Below, piece after piece: positions 36,063 to 46,008 of a stretch of 64,000 bases of DNA. The notes under the pieces were generated by a model that had not been told where the DNA came from, did no database searches, and saw only the letters and a program-made list of their open reading frames with translations. The DNA lies in NCBI RefSeq assembly GCF_900129345.1, contig NZ_FQVK01000020.1:1-64000 (forward strand), given 5' to 3'. Position numbers and translations under genes: made by a program. This stretch comes from Ruegeria intermedia (GTDB taxonomy: Bacteria > Pseudomonadota > Alphaproteobacteria > Rhodobacterales > Rhodobacteraceae). Each line of letters begins with the position of its first letter. The first letter of the stretch is position 1.

Positions 36063-36093
36063 AAAACAGCTTCCGGAACCGAAAGGAGCACCC

Positions 36094-36963
36094 ATGACCA
36101 AACCAGTGATCGGATTTGTCGGCCTTGGCCTGATGGGAGGCAACATGGTCGAAAACCTTCAGAACAGAGGGTTCGACCTGGTCGTCATGGATCTCGACCG
36201 GGATGCCGTCGACCGAGTGCTGGCCCGCGCGGCGGTTTCGGCCCGCGAACTGGCTCAGGCCAGCGACATCGTGATGCTGTGCCTGACGACCTCCGAAGTT
36301 GTCGAAGGGCTCGTCTTCGGAGAGGATGGAATTCTGGCGGGAATCCGGCCCGGCGCCGTGGTGATCGACTATGGCACCTCGATCCCCGCATCGACCCGCA
36401 AGATCGGCGCGGCCCTGGCGCAAAAGGGCGCGGGCATGATCGACGCACCGTTGGGCCGCACGCCTGCCCATGCCAGGGACGGTCATCTCAATATCATGGC
36501 GGCCGGTGACAGGGGCGTATTCGACCGGGTCAAGCCGGCTCTGGACCAGCAGGGCGAGAATGTTTTCTACCTCGGCCCGCTCGGGACCGGACATGTGACC
36601 AAGCTGATCAACAATTTCATGGGCATGACCACGGTCTGCGCAATGAGCCAGGCATTCGCCGTGGCCGAACGGGCCGGGGTCGACACGCGGCAGCTCTATG
36701 ACATCATGTCGGCCGGCCCCTCCAACTCGCCGTTCATGGCGTTCTGCAAGAACTACGCGGTCGACGGCCAGAGCGATCTTGGGTTCTCGATCAACAACGC
36801 CAACAAGGATCTGGGATATTTCCTGAGGATGGTCGAAGACCTCGGCACGCGTGTAGAGATCGCCGAAGGCACTTCGAACAATCTTCAGGCGGCGGTGGAT
36901 GCTGGGCTCGGGGCAGGTAACGTCCCGGAAATCTTTGACTATTTCAGGACGCTCTCGACCTGA
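36094..36963 (+). CDS. NAD(P)-dependent beta-hydroxyacid dehydrogenase (HIBADH/GarR/DehR-like)
   Basis: This is a 289-residue oxidoreductase of the 3-hydroxyisobutyrate dehydrogenase family. The Rossmann motif FVGLGLMGGNM is at about 8-18, the substrate-binding DAPLGRTPAHARDGHLNIM at about 125-143, and the catalytic Lys is in GHVTKLINNF near 170. Family members include tartronate semialdehyde reductase and the DEH reductase (DehR) of alginate-using Vibrio. With the KdgF-like cupin just before it and KDG kinase after it, reduction of a keto-uronate to 2-keto-3-deoxygluconate is a good guess but not proven. Confidence 0.85.
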   Translation: MTKPVIGFVGLGLMGGNMVENLQNRGFDLVVMDLDRDAVDRVLARAAVSARELAQASDIVMLCLTTSEVVEGLVFGEDGILAGIRPGAVVIDYGTSIPASTRKIGAALAQKGAGMIDAPLGRTPAHARDGHLNIMAAGDRGVFDRVKPALDQQGENVFYLGPLGTGHVTKLINNFMGMTTVCAMSQAFAVAERAGVDTRQLYDIMSAGPSNSPFMAFCKNYAVDGQSDLGFSINNANKDLGYFLRMVEDLGTRVEIAEGTSNNLQAAVDAGLGAGNVPEIFDYFRTLST

Positions 36964-37004
36964 CTCCAAGACCCACAGTGCGACCAATTTCGAAAGGCAC
37001 AGAG

Positions 37005-37748
37005 ATGAAACTGCAAGGAAAAACTGCAATCGTCACCGGCGGCGGCCGCGACATCGGGCGGGCCTGTGCCGTCAAACTGGCCTCGGAAGGGGCAAATGTC
37101 GCGATCAGCTATTTTTCAAGCCGGGCCGGCGCTGACGAAACCGTCACCCAAATCGCGGCGATGGGTCGCAAAGCCATTGCCGTTCAAGGGGATCTGTCCA
37201 AGGCCGATGACGCGGAAAACCTGGTGGCGAAAACGGTCGAGGCCTTCGGCGCCATCGACATTCTCGTGAACAACGCCGGCGGCCTGGTCGCCCGCAAGAC
37301 CATCGCGGACATGTCGCTGGAGCACTGGCAGTCGGTAATCGACCTGAACCTGACCAGCATCTTTTTGATGATCAAAGCCTGCCTGCCCCACATGGACACG
37401 GGAACGATCGTCAACCTGGCCAGCCAGGCCGGGCATGACGGCGGCGGGGCCGGCGCAGTTGCCTATGCCACGTCGAAGGGCGCGATCATGACGATGACGC
37501 GCGGGCTTGCCAAGGAACTGGGCCCCAGGATCCGTGTCAACGCGCTGTGCCCGGGGATGATCGACACCGACTTTCACAACGTTCACACGCCCGACCCGGC
37601 CCGGCGGGCGTTCGAGGCGGCGGCACCGGTGAAACGTCAGGGTGTGCCGGAAGATGCCGCGAACCTGGTCCTGTTCCTGGCTTGCGATGATTCGTCGTTC
37701 ATTGCCGGCGCCAATGTCGACATCAACGGGGGTGTTCTGTTTTCGTGA
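37005..37748 (+). CDS. Short-chain dehydrogenase/reductase (SDR)
   Basis: This is a 247-residue classical SDR. The cofactor motif TGGGRDIGRA is at about 11-20, NNAGG follows near 86, the active-site Ser is in VNLASQAGHDG, and Tyr/Lys are in YATSKGA. A C-terminal FIAGANVDINGGVLF completes the fold. In this cluster it could be a fructuronate, keto-uronate or KduD-type dehydrogenase. Its position between the HIBADH-like gene and the kinase indicates the same pathway. The ATG at 37005 follows GAAAGG. Confidence 0.87.
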   Translation: MKLQGKTAIVTGGGRDIGRACAVKLASEGANVAISYFSSRAGADETVTQIAAMGRKAIAVQGDLSKADDAENLVAKTVEAFGAIDILVNNAGGLVARKTIADMSLEHWQSVIDLNLTSIFLMIKACLPHMDTGTIVNLASQAGHDGGGAGAVAYATSKGAIMTMTRGLAKELGPRIRVNALCPGMIDTDFHNVHTPDPARRAFEAAAPVKRQGVPEDAANLVLFLACDDSSFIAGANVDINGGVLFS

Positions 37749-37820
37749 TCCGGCCCATGGCATCCCGGCCTTTCGACCGGGTGTCCGGGATGCTTGAATG
37801 GCGGATCAACTCTGGATCGG

Positions 37821-38738
37821 ATGGGAAAGATGCGCGTTCTGGCAATTGGTGAATGCATGGCCGAACTGTCGCCGGTGGGCGAAACCGGCCAGTTCCGACT
37901 TGGATTTGCGGGCGATACCTTCAACACTGCCTGGTATCTGGCACGGGTCTGTCCGCAGGCCGATGTCGCCTATTTCACCGCCGTCGGCGACGATGCGTTG
38001 TCGGCGCAAATGCGGTCGGCAACGACCTCCGGCGGAATGGACGACTCCCTTGTCCAGGTCATCCAGGGCGGAACCGTGGGGCTGTACCTCATTTCGCTGA
38101 ACCACGGTGAGCGCAGTTTTTCCTATTGGCGCGGCCAATCCGCGGCGCGTCGGATGCTCGAACATCCGTCGCGGCTGGAGACCGCATGCGCGGCGTCGAA
38201 CGTGATCTGTTTCTCGGGCATCACGCTTGCGATTCTGGACCCGGCCCAACGGGCCGTCTTGCTGAGCGCCCTGAAGGTCGCACGGGCGTCGGGCAAAACC
38301 ATCGTCTTCGATCCCAACCTCAGGCCACAGCTATGGGCGCAAGTGGATGAGATGCCGAAGACCGTCATGCAGGGCGGAGCCGTATCCGACATCGTGTTGC
38401 CGTCCTACGAGGACGAAGCCCGATGGTTTGCGGATGACAGCCCCCAGGCCACAGTGTCACGCTATGTCGATGCCGGAGCGACAACGGTGATCGTCAAGAA
38501 TGGCGCCGACCCGGTTCACTATGCCCACGCCGGGCTGTCGGGCGACGTTCCGGTAGAACCGCTTGGAAAGGTCGTGGACACCACGGCCGCCGGAGACAGT
38601 TTCAACGCCGAAATCCTGGCCGGTCTGATCGAAGGCGCGCCGATCGCCACGCGCATCAAACGCGCCTGCGATCTGGCGGCCCGGGTCGTTCAAGAGCCCG
38701 GCGCCCTGGTTCCGGTCGATCCGACCCGGAAACGCTGA
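37821..38738 (+). CDS. kdgK: PfkB-family sugar kinase, probably 2-keto-3-deoxygluconate kinase
   Basis: This is a 305-residue ribokinase-fold kinase. It opens with VLAIGECMAELSPVG, has the sugar-site FAGDTFNTAWYLAR near 36-49 and FDPNLRPQLW near 165, and ends with the PfkB anion-hole and catalytic base DTTAAGDSFNAEILAG. These features fit KdgK, which makes KDPG from KDG and so feeds the Entner-Doudoroff aldolase. The latter (kdgA) is not in the window. Start choice between 37821 and 37830 is open. It is followed by uxuA after 40 bp. Confidence 0.85.
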   Translation: MGKMRVLAIGECMAELSPVGETGQFRLGFAGDTFNTAWYLARVCPQADVAYFTAVGDDALSAQMRSATTSGGMDDSLVQVIQGGTVGLYLISLNHGERSFSYWRGQSAARRMLEHPSRLETACAASNVICFSGITLAILDPAQRAVLLSALKVARASGKTIVFDPNLRPQLWAQVDEMPKTVMQGGAVSDIVLPSYEDEARWFADDSPQATVSRYVDAGATTVIVKNGADPVHYAHAGLSGDVPVEPLGKVVDTTAAGDSFNAEILAGLIEGAPIATRIKRACDLAARVVQEPGALVPVDPTRKR

Positions 38739-38778
38739 CTCAACACCCCCGACAGGGATACACGAAAAGGGCCGCACA

Positions 38779-39934
38779 ATGCGCGAGACTTGGAGATGGT
38801 TCGGAGAATTCGACAGCATCGCGCTGTCCGATGTCGTGCAGACCGGCGCGGCGGGCGTGGTTTCGGCCCTGCATGCTGTCCCCTATGGCACGACCTGGGG
38901 GGCAAGACCTGATCGCCGCGCGAAAGGTCGAGATCCAGGCCGCCGGACTGACCTGGGACGTGGTCGAAAGCCTGCCCGTCCACGAAGACATCAAGCGCGG
39001 ATCGGGGGATCTGGCACCTCTTTTCGCTGCCTATCGTCAATCGTTGGCCAATCTGGTCGCCGAGGGTATAATCACGGTCTGCTACAATTTCATGCCCGTT
39101 CTTGACTGGACGCGCACCGATCTGAATGTCCCCGGGCGCGGCGGCGGCACCCGTCTGAGGTTTTCCGCGGCCCGGATGGCGGCATTCGAAATCTGCATGC
39201 TGGACCGGCCCGAAGCCGAGGACACCTATCCGCCCGAGGCGATCGACGCGGGAAAGCGATGGTTCGCACGCGCCAGCGATGAGGACCGCGCGGCCCTGCT
39301 CTACGCGATCATGTCGGGTTTGCCCGGGGCGGTTTCGAGATACGACCTCGAAGGCCTGCACGGGGTGATCGCATCCTATGACGGCCTGGGCCACGACGAC
39401 CTGCGCGCCAATTACGCGCGGTTCCTGGCCGAGGTCGTGCCCACCGCCACCGACCTGAGCCTGAAGCTGTGCGTGCACCCCGACGATCCACCACGCGACA
39501 TTCTTGGCCTGCCGCGCATTGTCTCCACCAGGTCCGATCTGGAGTGGATCCTGAAAACCGTCGACGCACCCGCCAATGGGCTGACCCTGTGTACCGGGTC
39601 GCTGGGTGCACATCCTGACAACGATCTTGTCGCCATCACGGCCGCCTTTGCCGACCGGATCCATTTCGTGCATCTGCGCAATGTTGCCAAAAGCGCCGAC
39701 GGCTCTTTTGATGAAAGCGCCCATCTGGACGGCGACGTGGATCTTGTGGCGGTGATCGCCGAATTGTTGCGGGCCGAGCGCCGCACCGGAACCGACATTC
39801 CGTTCCGCGCCGATCACGGTCACGCATTGTTCTCGGATGTCGGCAAATCCTACCAGCCCGGTTATTCGCTGTTCGGGCGCGTGCGCGGCTTGGCCGAGCT
39901 GCGCGGCATCGTGGCCGCGCTGTCATCTGGTTGA
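38779..39934 (+). pseudogene. uxuA: Mannonate dehydratase with a +1 frameshift in a G run
   Basis: UxuA dehydrates D-mannonate to 2-keto-3-deoxygluconate. The N-terminal 40 residues (MRETWRWFGEFDSIALSDV to ALHAVPYGTTW) are in one frame. From about 38903 the rest is in the next frame: DLIAARKVEIQAAGLTW, ESLPVHEDIKRGSG, TVCYNFMPVLDWTRTDL, CVHPDDPPRDILGLPRIVS, and a C-terminal PGYSLFGRVRGLAELRG. Removing one G from the six-G run at 38897-38902 restores a 384-residue enzyme. As read, translation ends near 39105 in nonsense. Homopolymer slippage or a sequencing indel are both possible. Confidence 0.87.
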
Positions 39935-40202
39935 AACCGTCTGCCGTGCCCGGACGTGAAGCGCAAGCCGGGTCCCGATCCGACCGTTCTGAAATCTGGC
40001 TGATCCGCGCTTTCACCATCAAGCGTGAAGCGGCCAGAAGATCGTTTTGTGCGCCCACGCAGAGAGATATCTGCAATCCGTTGCGGAAACGCTGTTTCCG
40101 GCCGTGACCGTGGACGGCCTCGCGCGGCACGTTGGAGCGCGACCGCACCCTTTGCCTGAACCGCAGCAACCGCACCAAGCAGGAAAAAGGTTGACCGTAA
40201 AG
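39935..40202. other. Intergenic stretch between uxuA and ctpA
   Basis: About 270 bases between convergent genes. Apart from the ctpA terminator at its right end I see no gene, RNA or repeat. Open frames crossing it have no recognisable content. Confidence 0.6.
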
Positions 40203-40228
40203 AAAAAGGGCCGCGTCACGCGCGGCCC
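40203..40228 (-). terminator. Rho-independent terminator of the gpmI-envC-ctpA operon
   Basis: A perfect 8-bp stem (40221-40228 with 40208-40215, 5-base loop) is followed on the minus strand by five T (40203-40207), 20 bases past the ctpA stop. Confidence 0.9.
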
Positions 40229-40247
40229 CTGTGGTGCGATGCGCGCG

Positions 40248-41594
40248 TTACTGCGAGGCACGGGCGGTCGGGTTGAACGCGGACAGGCCTTTCAGGATGT
40301 CGATGGCATAGGCCAGCTGATAATCCTGCTTGCGCAATTCCGCGGTGGCCTCGGCCTTGGCGCGGTCTTCCTCGATCTGGCGGATCTCGTCCTCGGTCAG
40401 GCTGTCATTGTTCAGGCTGCCGCGCAGATCGGCCTCGGACCGGGTGCGGGCGGCCGCCTCTTCGTCCTCGTCCTCTTCGGGTCGGTTGCGCGGCTGTTCC
40501 ACGATGATGTCCGGGCTGACACCCAGCGCCTGGATCGAGCGGCCCGACGGCGTGTAGTAGCGCGACGTGGTCAGGCGCATTGCGCCATCCCCCCGCAGCG
40601 GCATCACCGTCTGGACCGAGCCCTTGCCGAAGCTCTTGGTGCCGACGACGATGGCCCGGCGATGATCCTGCAGGGCGCCCGCGACGATTTCCGACGCCGA
40701 GGCCGAACCGCCATTGATCAGCACGACGATCGGCTTGCCCTCGGCCAGGTCGCCGGGCGTGGCGTTGAACCGCTCCCCATCCTCGGGGTTGCGGCCACGG
40801 GTCGAGACGATCTCACCTTCGTTCAGGAACGCGTCCGAGACCTTGATCGCCTGGGTCAGCAGGCCGCCCGGATTGTTGCGCAGGTCCAGCACGACGCCGT
40901 TGATCTTGTCGATGCCGCCGGCCTCGGCGATCTGCTTCTCAAGACCCTCCTTCAGGTTCGGATATGTCTGGTCGTTGAAGGTGGTCACGCGCAGAACCAC
41001 ACTTTGCCCCTCGGTACGCGCGCGGACGGCGGTCAGCTTGATCGTATCGCGGATGATGGTCACATCGAACGGATCGGGCTCGCCTTCGCGCACCACGGTG
41101 ATCACGATTTCCGACCCCACCGGGCCGCGCATCAGATCGACCGCCTTGTCCAGCGTCAGGCCCAGGATGCTTTCGCCATCGACATGGGTGATGAAATCGC
41201 CGGCCTCGATGCCCGCTTCGTCCGCGGGCGTGCCGTCGATGGGCGAGACGACCTTGACGAACCCGTCCTCCTGCGTGACCTCGATGCCCAGCCCGCCGAA
41301 CTCGCCACGGGTCTGCACGCGCATCTGTTCGGCGTCGTCGGGCGACAGATAGCTGGAATGCGGATCAAGCGAGGTCAGCATCCCGTCAATCGCCGCCTCG
41401 ATCAGGTCTTCGGGCGCGACTTCTTCGACATATTGGGCGCGGATGCGCTCGAAAATGTCACCGAACAAATCCAGCTGCTCGTACACGCTGGCCTTGTTTG
41501 CGGCCTCCTGCGCCAGCAGCGGTCCGGCGATCTGGGTTGTGGCGATGATCCCTGCCAGGGTTCCGGCCAGACCGGCCATCACGAATCGTTTCAT
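40248..41594 (-). CDS. ctpA: C-terminal processing serine protease CtpA (S41 family)
   Basis: This is a periplasmic protease of 448 residues with an N-terminal signal/anchor (FVMAGLAGTLAGIIATTQIAG). A PDZ domain (about 90-175, FGGLGIEVTQEDGFVKVV) binds substrate C-termini. The catalytic domain has VLDLRNNPGGLL, the nucleophile Ser in NGGSASASEIVAGAL and the Lys in GTKSFGKGSVQ. The acidic/Arg-rich tail (residues 390-430) is likely disordered. It is the last gene of gpmI-envC-ctpA, an order common in proteobacteria, and probably trims cell-wall enzymes or lipoproteins. Confidence 0.95.
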   Translation of the reverse strand: MKRFVMAGLAGTLAGIIATTQIAGPLLAQEAANKASVYEQLDLFGDIFERIRAQYVEEVAPEDLIEAAIDGMLTSLDPHSSYLSPDDAEQMRVQTRGEFGGLGIEVTQEDGFVKVVSPIDGTPADEAGIEAGDFITHVDGESILGLTLDKAVDLMRGPVGSEIVITVVREGEPDPFDVTIIRDTIKLTAVRARTEGQSVVLRVTTFNDQTYPNLKEGLEKQIAEAGGIDKINGVVLDLRNNPGGLLTQAIKVSDAFLNEGEIVSTRGRNPEDGERFNATPGDLAEGKPIVVLINGGSASASEIVAGALQDHRRAIVVGTKSFGKGSVQTVMPLRGDGAMRLTTSRYYTPSGRSIQALGVSPDIIVEQPRNRPEEDEDEEAAARTRSEADLRGSLNNDSLTEDEIRQIEEDRAKAEATAELRKQDYQLAYAIDILKGLSAFNPTARASQ

Positions 41595-41600
41595 GCGCGT

Positions 41601-42734
41601 CTATCCATCCTTGTGCGTCCGGAACCATGTTTCCGGATCAACGGGCCTGTTGTTCTCTCTTACCTCTATATAGAGCGTTTCTGACCGATCAGTTCCAGTG
41701 CCATCACCGCTTGTTGACAAAATCGCGCCGATTTCCGGCAGATCGCCGGGCATCAATCCCACCGGAGAGCCCTCGGGGATCACCTGTCCGGGTTCGCCGT
41801 AAACCTCCTGCAGGCCCGAGAACACGAACAGGAGCCCCGGCTGCGGTTCCAGGATGATCAGGTTGCCAAGATCCAGCAGCGGCCCGCGATAGCGAATCGT
41901 GGCGGCCGTGGGCGACACCACCAGCGCACGCGGCCGGGTGGCCAGAACAAGGCCGGGCCGGGTGACGCCGGCCGCATCGGTTTCCCCCGACCGGTGCACG
42001 ACAACGCCCTGCGTCGGCAGCGGGATCCGGCCCTTGCGATCGGAAATGTCGGCATCGGTCTCGGCAATTTCACCGGCCGAGATCTCGGCCAGGCCGCTGG
42101 CGAACCCGTCCAGCGTTTCGGTGGACGAGATCAGGATCGCCGTGCGCACCGGATCTTCGACGAAACGGCGCGGCAGGTCGGTACGGTCGGCGATGGCCTC
42201 GCTCAACCGGGTGCGGGCGTCCTGCACCTGCTCCAATCCTTCGGTCAGGGTTTGCGCCGCGCTCTGCTGCAGCCGGCGCAGGGTCTGCACCTCGTCCAGA
42301 TCGCGGGCCAGCGCCCGGGCCCTGGCGTTCAGGCCGGGGGTGACCTCGGACAGCATCATGCCCGTGCGCGCCGCCCCCAGCGGCCCGGCCGGGTGCAGCA
42401 TCAGAACCGGTGGCGCCGTGGTTTCGATGGTTTGCAGCACACCCAGCAACTGGCGGATTTCGCGTTCCCGTGCGTTCAGCTCGGCGGTCAGCTGGCTTTC
42501 GCGCAAAGCCGCCCGGCGCAGCCCGTCGCGCATGGCGGCCAGCCCGGCCTCGTAGGCCTGGATCGTCTCGGTCAGGGCGCGCACGCGGTCACGGGCGGTT
42601 TCGGCCTCGGTCAGCGCGATCGAGGCCTGTTCCAGCATCTGCGCCGCCTCCAGCGCCGCCTGCGCGGGATCCGGCGCGGCCCGGGCCGCCTGCCCCGCCA
42701 TCAGGACCGCCAGAAGAAGCGCGCGCAGCTTCAT
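41601..42734 (-). CDS. envC: Murein hydrolase activator EnvC-like protein (degenerate LytM)
   Basis: This is a periplasmic protein of 377 residues with a signal peptide (LRALLLAVLMAGQAARA), a long coiled-coil region (about 25-200) and a C-terminal LytM-like domain (about 240-375). The zinc ligands of active LytM peptidases (HxxxD and HxH) are not present in the domain (RYRGPLLDLGNLIILEPQ stands in their region). It should therefore activate amidases at the septum rather than cut wall itself, as EnvC does. It overlaps gpmI by 4 bp and precedes ctpA by 6 bp. Confidence 0.88.
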   Translation of the reverse strand: MKLRALLLAVLMAGQAARAAPDPAQAALEAAQMLEQASIALTEAETARDRVRALTETIQAYEAGLAAMRDGLRRAALRESQLTAELNAREREIRQLLGVLQTIETTAPPVLMLHPAGPLGAARTGMMLSEVTPGLNARARALARDLDEVQTLRRLQQSAAQTLTEGLEQVQDARTRLSEAIADRTDLPRRFVEDPVRTAILISSTETLDGFASGLAEISAGEIAETDADISDRKGRIPLPTQGVVVHRSGETDAAGVTRPGLVLATRPRALVVSPTAATIRYRGPLLDLGNLIILEPQPGLLFVFSGLQEVYGEPGQVIPEGSPVGLMPGDLPEIGAILSTSGDGTGTDRSETLYIEVRENNRPVDPETWFRTHKDG

Positions 42735-44248
42735 GACAGCAGGCTCTGACCCGTCATTTCCGGCGGCTTGGGCAAGCCCATCAGGTCCAGCACCGTGGGC
42801 GCCAGATCGGACAGGCGACCTTCGCGCAGGGCTGCGCCCTCAGGTCCGCCAACCAGCGCCACGGGCACCGGGTTCAGCGTGTGGGCGGTATGCGGGCCGC
42901 CGGTTTCGGGGTCGATCATGGTTTCGCAGTTGCCGTGATCTGCGGTCACGATCATGGCTCCGCCAGCCTTTTCAAGCGCGGTGACCACGCGGGACAGGCC
43001 CTGATCCACGGCCTCGCAGGCCTTGATCGCGGCCTGCAGGTCACCGGTATGGCCCACCATGTCGGGGTTGGCGTAATTGGTGACGATCAGGTCATAGCCG
43101 GCCTCGATCGCCTCGACGAACTTGTCCGTCACCTCGGCGGCTGACATCTCGGGCTGCAGATCATAGGTCGCCACCTTGGGCGACGGGGCCATATAGCGAT
43201 CCTCGCCGGGCTCGGGCGTTTCCTTGCCGCCGTTCAGGAAGAACGTGACATGGGGGTATTTCTCGGTTTCGGCCAGACGGAACTGGCGCAGGCCCTGCTT
43301 TGCGACCCATTCGCCCAGCGTGTTGACGATCTCGCGCTTGGGGAAAACGGTCGTCATATAGGCGTTGTGGCCGTCGGAATATTCGACCATGCCCAGCAGC
43401 GCCGACAACTGCGGGCGCGGACCGGTGTCGAATTCGGCAAATCCGGGTTCGCCGATGGCGCGCAGGATCTCGCGTGCGCGGTCGGCGCGGAAATTGAGGC
43501 AGAAGACCCCGTCACCGTCGCGGACGCCGTCATAGCCGGGCAGAACCGTGGGCGCGATGAACTCGTCCGTTTCGCCCCGGTCGTAGGCGGCCTGAATCGC
43601 AGCGCTTGCGGTATCGGCCTGCCCGCCCTGCCCCTTGATGATCGCGTCATAGGCGCGGCCGACCCGTTCCCACCGGTTGTCGCGGTCCATGGCATAATAC
43701 CGCCCCGACACGGTGACGACACGCGCGTTCGCAGGCAGGCGGCGTTCCAGCTCGGCCAGGAAGTCCAGAGCCGATTTCGGGGCCACGTCGCGCCCGTCGG
43801 TAATGGCGTGCAGGGCCACCGGCACGCCCGCCTCGGTGATCGCCGTTGCGGCGGCGATGATGTGGTTCAGGTGCCCATGCACCCCGCCATCCGAGACCAG
43901 CCCCTTCAGATGCGCGGTCCCACCCGCCGCCTTCACCTTGGCGATGAAGTCCCGCAGCGCGGCATTTTCGAAGAACGAGCCGTCGTCGATCGCAAGATCG
44001 ATCTGGCCCAGATCCATCGCCACGACCCGCCCGGCCCCGATATTGGTATGGCCGACCTCGGAATTCCCCATCTGGCCGCTGGGCAGGCCCACATCAGGGC
44101 CATGGGTGATCAACCGCGCGTGCGGACCCTTGGACATGATCGCGTCGAAGGTGGGCGTGTGGGCCAGATAGGGCGCGTTGGCCTGCGTGTCGTCGGACAG
44201 GCCCCAGCCATCGAGGATACACAGGACGACGGGTTTGGGTGCGCTCAT
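42731..44248 (-). CDS. gpmI: 2,3-bisphosphoglycerate-independent phosphoglycerate mutase
   Basis: This enzyme interconverts 3- and 2-phosphoglycerate in glycolysis using two Mn2+ ions. The 505-residue protein has VLCILDGWGLS at the start, the phospho-accepting Ser in GQMGNSEVGHTNIGAG, the phosphatase-side ITDGRDVAPKSAL, and the late metal ligands in NYANPDMVGHTG and VTADHGNCE. The start at 44248 gives the conserved N-terminus; the frame extends to 44302 without family similarity. It is the first gene of the gpmI-envC-ctpA unit. Confidence 0.96.
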   Translation of the reverse strand: MSAPKPVVLCILDGWGLSDDTQANAPYLAHTPTFDAIMSKGPHARLITHGPDVGLPSGQMGNSEVGHTNIGAGRVVAMDLGQIDLAIDDGSFFENAALRDFIAKVKAAGGTAHLKGLVSDGGVHGHLNHIIAAATAITEAGVPVALHAITDGRDVAPKSALDFLAELERRLPANARVVTVSGRYYAMDRDNRWERVGRAYDAIIKGQGGQADTASAAIQAAYDRGETDEFIAPTVLPGYDGVRDGDGVFCLNFRADRAREILRAIGEPGFAEFDTGPRPQLSALLGMVEYSDGHNAYMTTVFPKREIVNTLGEWVAKQGLRQFRLAETEKYPHVTFFLNGGKETPEPGEDRYMAPSPKVATYDLQPEMSAAEVTDKFVEAIEAGYDLIVTNYANPDMVGHTGDLQAAIKACEAVDQGLSRVVTALEKAGGAMIVTADHGNCETMIDPETGGPHTAHTLNPVPVALVGGPEGAALREGRLSDLAPTVLDLMGLPKPPEMTGQSLLS

Positions 44249-44340
44249 GTCGGGTCTCCGGTAACTGCTCTTGTCCGTTCTTCTATCCCCTGCCTGCCGC
44301 ATCGTGAACCGCCTTTTGCGGCGATGCGCCCCGCGCCGGG

Positions 44341-46008
44341 TTATTTCCTGATCTGCTGCCAGGGCCGCGCCTTGCGGCCGCGATACTTGACCGTCAGCTC
44401 GGGCGGGGCGTCGCTTTCGTCATGGGCGCCCAGGATCACGCCCTTGCCGCAACTTTTGGTGCGCATCTCGACCAGCTCGGCCGTCGAGCGCGTGGTGCGC
44501 TGCGACGGGCGCCGGGCCCAGGCAAACAGGTGATCATACATTTGCTCGATCACATCCGCATGGGCCGCGCTGTCGCCCAAATCGGTCAGCTCGTCGGGGT
44601 CGTTTTCCAGATCGAACAGGATCGGGCGGAACCCGCCTTCGCAATGGATCAGCTTCCACTTTTTCGTGGCCACCATGAACATCGCCGAATCACGCACCGA
44701 CACGCCCAGCGTTTCCGCGATGGGCGAGGCCGAATAGTCGTATTCGCAAATTACAGATTTGCGCGGGGTCTCGGCCGCCTGCCCGTGCAGGATGGGCAGC
44801 AGCGAGTGGCCTTCCAGGATATGGTCGGGCACCGCGCCGCCCGCGACCTCGACGAAAGTGGGGGCCAGGTCGATCGACTCGACCAGCGCGTCGCAGGTGG
44901 TGCCGCGCGTGGCATCGGCCTGCTCGGACGGGTCATAGATGATCAGCGGCACTTTGGTCGAAGCGTCGTGGAAAAACGTCTTTTCGCCCATCCAGTGATC
45001 GCCCAAGAAATCGCCATGGTCCGAGGTCAACACGATCATCGTGTCGTCCATGCGGCCGGTCTGCTCCATCCAGTCCAGCAGCCGCCCGATCTGGTCGTCG
45101 GCCTGCTTGATCAGGCCCATATAGGCGGGGATCACCGCCTCGCGCACATCCTGCCGCCAGAAGGTCTGGCCGATCTTGTTGTGCATGAAGGCGCTCAGCA
45201 CCGGGTGCGCCTCGGCCCGTTCGTCCTCGGAGCGATTGGGGGGCAGAACATGCTCTGGCCCGTACATCGAGGCAAAGGGCTCGGGGACGATATAGGGCCA
45301 GTGGGGCTTTATGTAGCTCAGGTGGCAGCACCACGGGCCGTCATGGGTTTCCATGAATTCCATGCCGCGCGTGGTCAGATAGGGGGTCTCGCCGTCCTCT
45401 TCGGCGATGTTCGCGGCCTGCGGCGCGTTTTTCAGGAACCAGCCGGACAGCACGTTGCCGTCCTCGTCCAGACCGGAATTGGCAAAGTCGTGCCAGGGGT
45501 TGTCGCTGTCATACCCCTTGTCGGCCAGCCAAGCGTTGTAGGTCTTGGCCCCGTCGGGGTCTTAGAACCCGTCGGGGCCTTCGGGGCGCATCCCGTCGTC
45601 GCGCTCGAACACGTCAAAACCGCATTCGGCCACGCGCGCGCCGATCAGGCTGTCGGGCTCCAGGCCCAGCCGTGCCATGCCCTCGGCGTCGGCGCGCATA
45701 TGGGTCTTGCCGACCAGCCAGCAGTCCATCCCCGCCTTGCGCAGATGGTCGCCCATGGTCAGCTCACCCACCTTCAGCGGGATGCCGTTCCACGAGGCGC
45801 CATGCGACTGAACATACCGCCCGGTATAAGTGGACATGCGCGAGCTGCCGCAGATCGGCGACTGGATATAGGCCCGCGTGAACCGCACGCCGCGCGCTGC
45901 CAGCCGGTCGATATTGGGCGTGTGCAGATGTGGATGGCCGTAACAGCTCAGGTAATCCCAGCGCAGCTGGTCGAACATGATGAACAGGATGTTGCGGGCC
46001 TTGGCCAT
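44341..46008 (-). pseudogene. Sulfatase/phosphonate monoesterase-family gene interrupted by an in-frame TAA
   Basis: Uninterrupted, the frame encodes a 555-residue alkaline-phosphatase-superfamily sulfatase. The N-terminus has NILFIMFDQLRWDYLSCYG (metal-binding Asp) and the formylglycine motif as CGSSR in SPICGSSRMSTYTGRY. The rest has VLTSDHGDFLGDHWMGEKTF and later domain strands. Codon 149 (45562-45564) is TAA between GPDGF and DPDGAKTYN, where Tyr would fit. The reading frame is intact on both sides. There is no signal peptide, as in cytoplasmic choline-sulfatase or phosphonate monoesterase types. It starts 1 bp after nqrM stops, so it may be co-translated with it. Confidence 0.82.
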
